In this document: piece by piece, positions 59,882 through 64,000 of the stretch
Layout of the letters: each line of letters starts with the position of its first letter
Position numbering within the stretch: the stretch's first letter is position 1
Assembly (NCBI RefSeq): GCF_030506305.1
Contig: NZ_CP119421.1
Span: 2,806,501-2,870,500 of the forward strand
Source of the DNA: Porifericola rhodea
GTDB lineage: Bacteria > Bacteroidota > Bacteroidia > Cytophagales > Cyclobacteriaceae
Direction: 5' to 3'
Length of the DNA stretch: 64,000 nt
Position numbers and translations under genes: made by a program
Notes under the pieces: model-generated
Told to the model about the DNA's origin: nothing
The model's input: only the letters and a program-made list of their open reading frames with translations
The model's database searches: none

Positions 59882-61898
59882 ATAAAAACTCTCTTGCTAT
59901 CTTTTCGTGCCAGTTTCTTGAAAAAATTCTTGCTCCTCCTTCGTAGGCATCCAGCGTAGCGTGTATGTAAAAATAATCCTTGTCTGAAGTAAGAATGGTA
60001 CAGCTATCTGTACTGATTTGCCAATCTCCCCGCTCCAGCGCTGTTTTGCTATGGGTTTCTCCTCTTACAGTAGACAAATCATCGTTTACTATACTGTATT
60101 TCTCTTCGCTAAAGTCAGACATCAGAAGATCAATCTCTTCAATTCTCTGCTTTCCAGTATCTTTGAATACCCATAGGGTAGATTCATCATTGACCAGGTT
60201 GCGTATAACCTGCCACTTCTCATCCGGTTTAGTAAGGGCACTAACTGTGGATGAAGGCTCTGCTCCCTGTGGCTCTGGAAACTTCAGGTCAGTAATTCCA
60301 GCTTCAGTCAGTTCAGGCAGATCTATACTACTTTCCTGTGGAAAAAGCTTGAGAGACGCAATTTCTGGAGGTGTCCAGGCCAGGGGCCAGTAAGAGGTTG
60401 AAAGTGATATTCTGAAACGATGCCCCTTAGGAAAAACATGCGCAATTTCGTTAAGCTGAAGGTCTACATAATACTTTTCTCCAGCTTTGAGCTTCTCAGG
60501 TTGCTCATGGCTATTTCTGTGCGCTATATTTTTGATACCATAAGTTACGCGTGTCGCCTTGCCATCAGGGGAGACATCAGAAAGACGCACCGCTACATAA
60601 GCAATAGGCTTGTCGGCTTCTAAAGCCAGGCGTATGTGAGTAGCCCCCAGTATCGTCAGATCTTCCTCTAGCACTTTACTATTAAATACCAGGGCACCTC
60701 CATCTTCTTCTCGCTGATCACTGGGCAAATCTGGTGGAGCATTGTAAGAACACCACTTACCTGCAAAAAGTCCTAGCCTAAGAGGTGAACGAATGAGCAT
60801 AGGTTCGGGCTGTTCAGATTCTGCGATGCCAAGTGTATGATCACTTCTAAGGTTAAGGTTTTTGTTCTTAATGATGGGAGAAGGCCAGCTTTCTAAGCCT
60901 GCCCAATATCCCGGTCTCATTTCGTATTTAGTGCTGGGAGGCATACTTTCCTGTACCCATACTCTAAGCATTGGTTCATCCATAATACCGGTTTCATCAT
61001 TTTTTAGCCATTGATCCCACCAGCGTATACTTTCCTGCAAAAAACCAATAGCTGGCCCTGGTACTCCCATGTTTGGGTATTTGTGACTCCAGGGGCCTAC
61101 CAAACCCATGCGGGGCACGTCCAGGTTTTCCATCAGGCGAAATACAGCATTAGTATAGCCATCTGCCCATCCGCTTATTGCCATCACAGGTATTTGTATG
61201 TCGTTGTAATCTTCACAGATAGAGCCATGTTTCCAGTAATCATCCCTCGTTTGATGGCGGAGCCATTTTTCTAACCACAGACCGCTACCTTTCAGGCGCT
61301 GCATCCACATCTCTTTCCATTGGTCACCGACTATTTCAGGATCGGGGGGAAGGCTGTTTTTAGCAAACATGACTGATGCCCAGGAAAGATTATCACCCAG
61401 CATACAGCCGCCCATATAGTGAACATCGTCTTTATAGCGGTCATCGGTAGAGCAAACAGTAATGATTGCTTTAAGTGCTTGAGGTTGGCGTGCAGCTAGC
61501 TGGAGTCCGTTAAATCCACCCCAGGAGATGCCAATCATACCCACGTTTCCGTTACACCACTTTTGTTCGCTGAGCCACTGAATAATACACTCGCCATCGG
61601 CTAGTTCCTGCTCCAGGTATTCATCGGTGATGATGCCTTCAGAATCTCCACTGCCCCTAATATCCACACGAATACAGGCGTAGCCGTAGCCTGCAAAGTA
61701 TTTATGGTTAATCTCGTCTCTTACTCGCTTAAAGTCTCGCTTACGATAAGGAATATACTCAAGAATAGCTGGTACTGCCTCCTCTTTGGCTTTGCCGGGG
61801 AGCCACATGCGTGCAGCCAGGCGGGTTCCATCAGGCATGGGTATCCAGATATTTTCAATCTCTTCAAACGAATAAGGAAATTCTTTTACTTCCTCCAT
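59880..61898 (-). CDS. CocE/NonD-family (S15-like) alpha/beta hydrolase
   Basis: 672 aa. The N-terminal alpha/beta-hydrolase domain has nucleophile Ser125 (GISWGGFNG), Asp246 (SGWADGYTN) and His272 (GPWSHKYPN). The C-terminal domain (about 380-530) is the X-Pro dipeptidyl-peptidase C-terminal jelly roll (CocE/NonD type), followed by about 140 more residues beyond the typical end. No signal peptide, so a cytoplasmic enzyme. Family members cleave esters, cocaine-like compounds or X-Pro dipeptides, and the substrate here is unknown. It starts 6 nt after the ATP-grasp gene stop, so the two form an operon. Confidence 0.9.
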   Translation of the reverse strand: MEEVKEFPYSFEEIENIWIPMPDGTRLAARMWLPGKAKEEAVPAILEYIPYRKRDFKRVRDEINHKYFAGYGYACIRVDIRGSGDSEGIITDEYLEQELADGECIIQWLSEQKWCNGNVGMIGISWGGFNGLQLAARQPQALKAIITVCSTDDRYKDDVHYMGGCMLGDNLSWASVMFAKNSLPPDPEIVGDQWKEMWMQRLKGSGLWLEKWLRHQTRDDYWKHGSICEDYNDIQIPVMAISGWADGYTNAVFRLMENLDVPRMGLVGPWSHKYPNMGVPGPAIGFLQESIRWWDQWLKNDETGIMDEPMLRVWVQESMPPSTKYEMRPGYWAGLESWPSPIIKNKNLNLRSDHTLGIAESEQPEPMLIRSPLRLGLFAGKWCSYNAPPDLPSDQREEDGGALVFNSKVLEEDLTILGATHIRLALEADKPIAYVAVRLSDVSPDGKATRVTYGIKNIAHRNSHEQPEKLKAGEKYYVDLQLNEIAHVFPKGHRFRISLSTSYWPLAWTPPEIASLKLFPQESSIDLPELTEAGITDLKFPEPQGAEPSSTVSALTKPDEKWQVIRNLVNDESTLWVFKDTGKQRIEEIDLLMSDFSEEKYSIVNDDLSTVRGETHSKTALERGDWQISTDSCTILTSDKDYFYIHATLDAYEGGARIFSRNWHEKIAREFL

Positions 61899-61904
61899 AG
61901 CGTT

Positions 61905-63179
61905 TTATTTAATCTTGATGTCTAATGCATTAATGATGTTATCATATTTTTCCAGAAGCTCAGCCTTACTCTGAGCACCGGTCATAACTACGCCCAGAGC
62001 ATAGCTAAAGCTATCTTGCAGTGGTAAGTCGGATAAGCGCTGCCCTTCTTTTACATCAATTTTGACGATAGTGTCAGGATATTTTTTCTCTATTTCTCTG
62101 ATTTTATCTTCTGAAGGAACCTGCTCAACTACTCCATCTTCAAACACACGGTACTGAAACTTGGCTGCATAATTATAAGGGCCCTGCTGCTCTTTGAAGT
62201 GAGGCTTCTCACCCAGAGCGAGTTTAACTAATACCTGATGATTAGAATGACCTTTAATTTTGTCATACATATCACTATGCGACTGCGACATGCGAGGGTT
62301 AATTTCTAGGAGGTAAATATTGTCGGTAGACTCCTCATAAAAGAATTCTATATTAAAGGTAGAGTTATTGAAACCTGTCTGCTTCATTACCTTTCGGGTA
62401 AGGTCATCCATTCTTTGTTGTACCTCCTTAGACAGGCTGCTGGGCAGCATGTAGTAGAAGAAAGAAGGCGTTCCATCGTAACATACCGAATCTACCAGCC
62501 CATAGCTGTAAACTTCTCCTTCATACACATAACCGGAGACTGTACACTGATGACCGCCTATCAGACCTTCTGCTAAGGCATAATTACCATCCACTTTCTT
62601 TACATCTTCTGGCATGTCTGCCCGTTCCAGAAAGTAATTAAATGGCTTGGCCAGCCCCCCAATTTCCTGAGCCATAGTACGCATGCTCTCTTGGTAATCT
62701 GCTTCATTTTCTATTCTGAAACCAAGCTGTGAGCTAAATGCCTTGACAGGCTTTACCCAAAAAGGTGGCTTTACGTTAAGCTTATTAAAAGGGGAAGGGT
62801 TTTTAGGGTCTATAGCATCAAAAGGAGGAACAGCTTGAGGAATGACTTCCCGCTGCTGTTGACGGCTCCAGAATTTATGTTCGCACTTTAAGCCAGAGAC
62901 AAGACTTGGCCCCGTGAGTCCGTACTCTTCGCACAGAAGAAAGGCGATTAGCGTAAAAGGAAAATCAAAAAAGCTGATGATCGCATCAATTTTTACGTCA
63001 TTTTTTTCCAGAGCTTCTCGGGCAGTGCTTACCAGCTTTTCAATATTAATCTCTTCCTGTTTCTGAATTCCTGACTGAAAGAGAGGAATAAAGTTGTACT
63101 GCTCGGCATCTTCTATGGTTTCTAATTCTTTGAGGTTGAAGTCATTGTATCCAATGAGTAGTATGTTTTTTCGACTCAT
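61905..63179 (-). CDS. ATP-grasp carboxylate-amine ligase-like protein
   Basis: 424 aa, similar in plan to biotin-carboxylase-type or L-amino-acid ligase ATP-grasp proteins. The N-terminal domain (about 1-110) is Rossmann-like (NILLIGYNDFNLKELETIE). The nucleotide-binding Lys is in FWVKPVKAFSSQLGFR (around 140). EGLIGGHQCTVSGYVY follows near residue 205. The metal-binding residues are in FNIEFFYEE and YLLEINPRMSQSHSDM (around 275-305). Product unknown; ligases of this type make dipeptides or amino-acid conjugates. It is cotranscribed with the S15-type hydrolase, suggesting opposing synthesis and cleavage of an amide or ester. Confidence 0.88.
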   Translation of the reverse strand: MSRKNILLIGYNDFNLKELETIEDAEQYNFIPLFQSGIQKQEEINIEKLVSTAREALEKNDVKIDAIISFFDFPFTLIAFLLCEEYGLTGPSLVSGLKCEHKFWSRQQQREVIPQAVPPFDAIDPKNPSPFNKLNVKPPFWVKPVKAFSSQLGFRIENEADYQESMRTMAQEIGGLAKPFNYFLERADMPEDVKKVDGNYALAEGLIGGHQCTVSGYVYEGEVYSYGLVDSVCYDGTPSFFYYMLPSSLSKEVQQRMDDLTRKVMKQTGFNNSTFNIEFFYEESTDNIYLLEINPRMSQSHSDMYDKIKGHSNHQVLVKLALGEKPHFKEQQGPYNYAAKFQYRVFEDGVVEQVPSEDKIREIEKKYPDTIVKIDVKEGQRLSDLPLQDSFSYALGVVMTGAQSKAELLEKYDNIINALDIKIK

Positions 63180-63359
63180 AAAAAAAAAGTTTGTATACGA
63201 TTAAAAAATGCTTTGTTGTCTCCCTACCCAACATATGGATGGACTGATAGTTTGCTGAGGAAGAAAAAGATTACGAAATGAGGAACTGCATAAGGCAGAT
63301 TAACGTTGGTGCAAGATATAATTAGGTGCAGCGGTGCGTAAAAGCTGAATTCTTTTGCC

Positions 63360-63367
63360 TACTTTTG
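63360..63367 (+). promoter_or_regulatory. Candidate -7 element of the DEAD-box helicase gene
   Basis: TACTTTTG matches TAnnTTTG, 28 nt before the ATG at 63396. No convincing -33 element. Confidence 0.45.
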
Positions 63368-63395
63368 TGCCCGTTCACATACATAATTTCTCTTA

Positions 63396-64000
63396 ATGAC
63401 AAGATTTGAAGCGCTGGGTTTGCGCGAAGAAATTTTACAGTCTCTCAACGAGTTAAAATTTGAACAGCCCACCCCAATCCAGGAACAAAGTATTCCCTTT
63501 ATCCTGAATTCCGAAAATGACTTGATCGCTTTTGCCCAGACCGGTACCGGTAAAACAGCCGCTTTTGGCTTACCAATATTGGAGCAGGTAGACGATCAGT
63601 TGAATGAAACACAGGCATTAATTTTATCGCCTACTCGCGAGCTATGCTTACAGATTTCTAACGATCTGGCTACTTTCTCTAAGCACCTGAAGCACCTGAA
63701 TGTAGTACCAGTATATGGCGGAGTAGATATAGAAAAACAGATGCGCCAACTTAAATCAGGAGCACATGTGGTGGTAGGTACCCCCGGTCGTGTGCTTGAC
63801 CTGATCAAGCGTAAGCGTCTGAAGGTAGAAAATATTGCCAAACTCGTACTTGACGAGGCTGACGAAATGCTCTCTATGGGCTTTAAAGATGAGTTGGATG
63901 CTATTCTAGCCAAGACTCCTCAGGAAAAGCAAACTTTGTTGTTTTCAGCCACTATGCCTCAGGAGATGATGAGGATAGCTGAAAAGTACATGCATTCACC
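63396..64000 (+). CDS. DEAD-box RNA helicase (3' truncated by the window end)
   Basis: The frame runs from the ATG at 63396 past base 64000, so only about 201 residues are visible. Motif Q is in FEQPTPIQEQSIP, motif I (Walker A) is AQTGTGKT, motif Ia PTRELC, motif Ib TPGRVLD, motif II DEAD (VLDEADEMLSMGF) and motif III SAT (LLFSATMP). These are in the correct order for a DEAD-box ATP-dependent RNA helicase. The C-terminal helicase domain and any RNA-binding tail are outside the window. Divergent from the ATP-grasp operon. Confidence 0.95.
   Translation, partial: MTRFEALGLREEILQSLNELKFEQPTPIQEQSIPFILNSENDLIAFAQTGTGKTAAFGLPILEQVDDQLNETQALILSPTRELCLQISNDLATFSKHLKHLNVVPVYGGVDIEKQMRQLKSGAHVVVGTPGRVLDLIKRKRLKVENIAKLVLDEADEMLSMGFKDELDAILAKTPQEKQTLLFSATMPQEMMRIAEKYMHS

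Noticed and set aside
1-64000. CRISPR arrays, insertion sequences, prophage
   Set aside because: No regularly spaced repeats, transposase or phage genes were seen.

Overview
The window reads as a chromosome segment of a free-living, probably marine or environmental member of the Bacteroidota, most likely order Cytophagales. The evidence is a SusC/SusD pair, a protein with the CHU_C (gliding-motility type B) type IX secretion signal next to a PorP/SprF protein, many LxxC lipoproteins, A-rich translation starts with few Shine-Dalgarno sites, and TAnnTTTG promoter elements. Base composition is moderate and even by eye. I see no phage, transposon, CRISPR array, tRNA or rRNA, so this is core and metabolic chromosome rather than an island.

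Layout. 0-4.2 kb: 5'-truncated SusC and complete SusD. 4.2-7.2 kb: coiled-coil lipoprotein, VanY-type peptidase, an orphan degenerate histidine-kinase-like module, and a Pr6Pr membrane protein. 7.4-13.6 kb: GbsR/MarR regulator with a 24-bp operator-like palindrome, then a complete tripartite RND efflux pump. 13.8-20.6 kb: DinB-like protein, methyltransferase, ACP phosphodiesterase overlapping a D-lactate dehydrogenase, RlpA, a coiled-coil membrane protein, an ABC exporter and a small outer-membrane protein. 20.7-25.2 kb: trpC-F-B-(ATP-grasp)-A on the minus strand. 25.5-28.0 kb: arginine deiminase-like enzyme and CtlX-type citrulline hydrolase. 28.1-37.5 kb: multidomain alpha-L-fucosidase, a three-gene type IX secretion cassette, a metzincin protease without signal peptide and a Spy/CpxP-like protein. 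37.5-41.8 kb: aat, trpD, trpG and trpE, preceded by a leader peptide and attenuator. 42-49.9 kb: SPOR-like protein, small membrane protein, giant alpha-2-macroglobulin and a lipoprotein. 50-59.8 kb: housekeeping block (valS, two-component system, RluA synthase, rplM-rpsI-rpsB-tsf, dnaN). 59.9-64 kb: an ATP-grasp/S15-hydrolase operon and the start of a DEAD-box helicase.

How the genes work together. All seven trp genes are present on one strand in the order E-G-D // C-F-B-A, but the two halves are separated by about 13 kb of unrelated genes. The first half carries a previously unlisted 24-codon leader peptide with three consecutive Trp codons, followed by a textbook terminator. Its loop can pair with the end of the leader ORF to form an antiterminator, so ribosome-stalling attenuation is predicted. 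The promoter ahead of it sits inside a 9-bp inverted repeat and lies so close to the leader ATG that the leader mRNA may have almost no 5' UTR. The second half has its own candidate promoter and carries an extra ATP-grasp ligase gene between trpB and trpA.

The strongest candidates for new biology are the trp leader and its operator, the ATP-grasp gene inside the trp operon, the ATP-grasp/CocE-type hydrolase operon at the right end, the orphan degenerate GHKL module at 6.0-6.5 kb, and the signal-less metzincin. No complete, obviously new multigene system was found.
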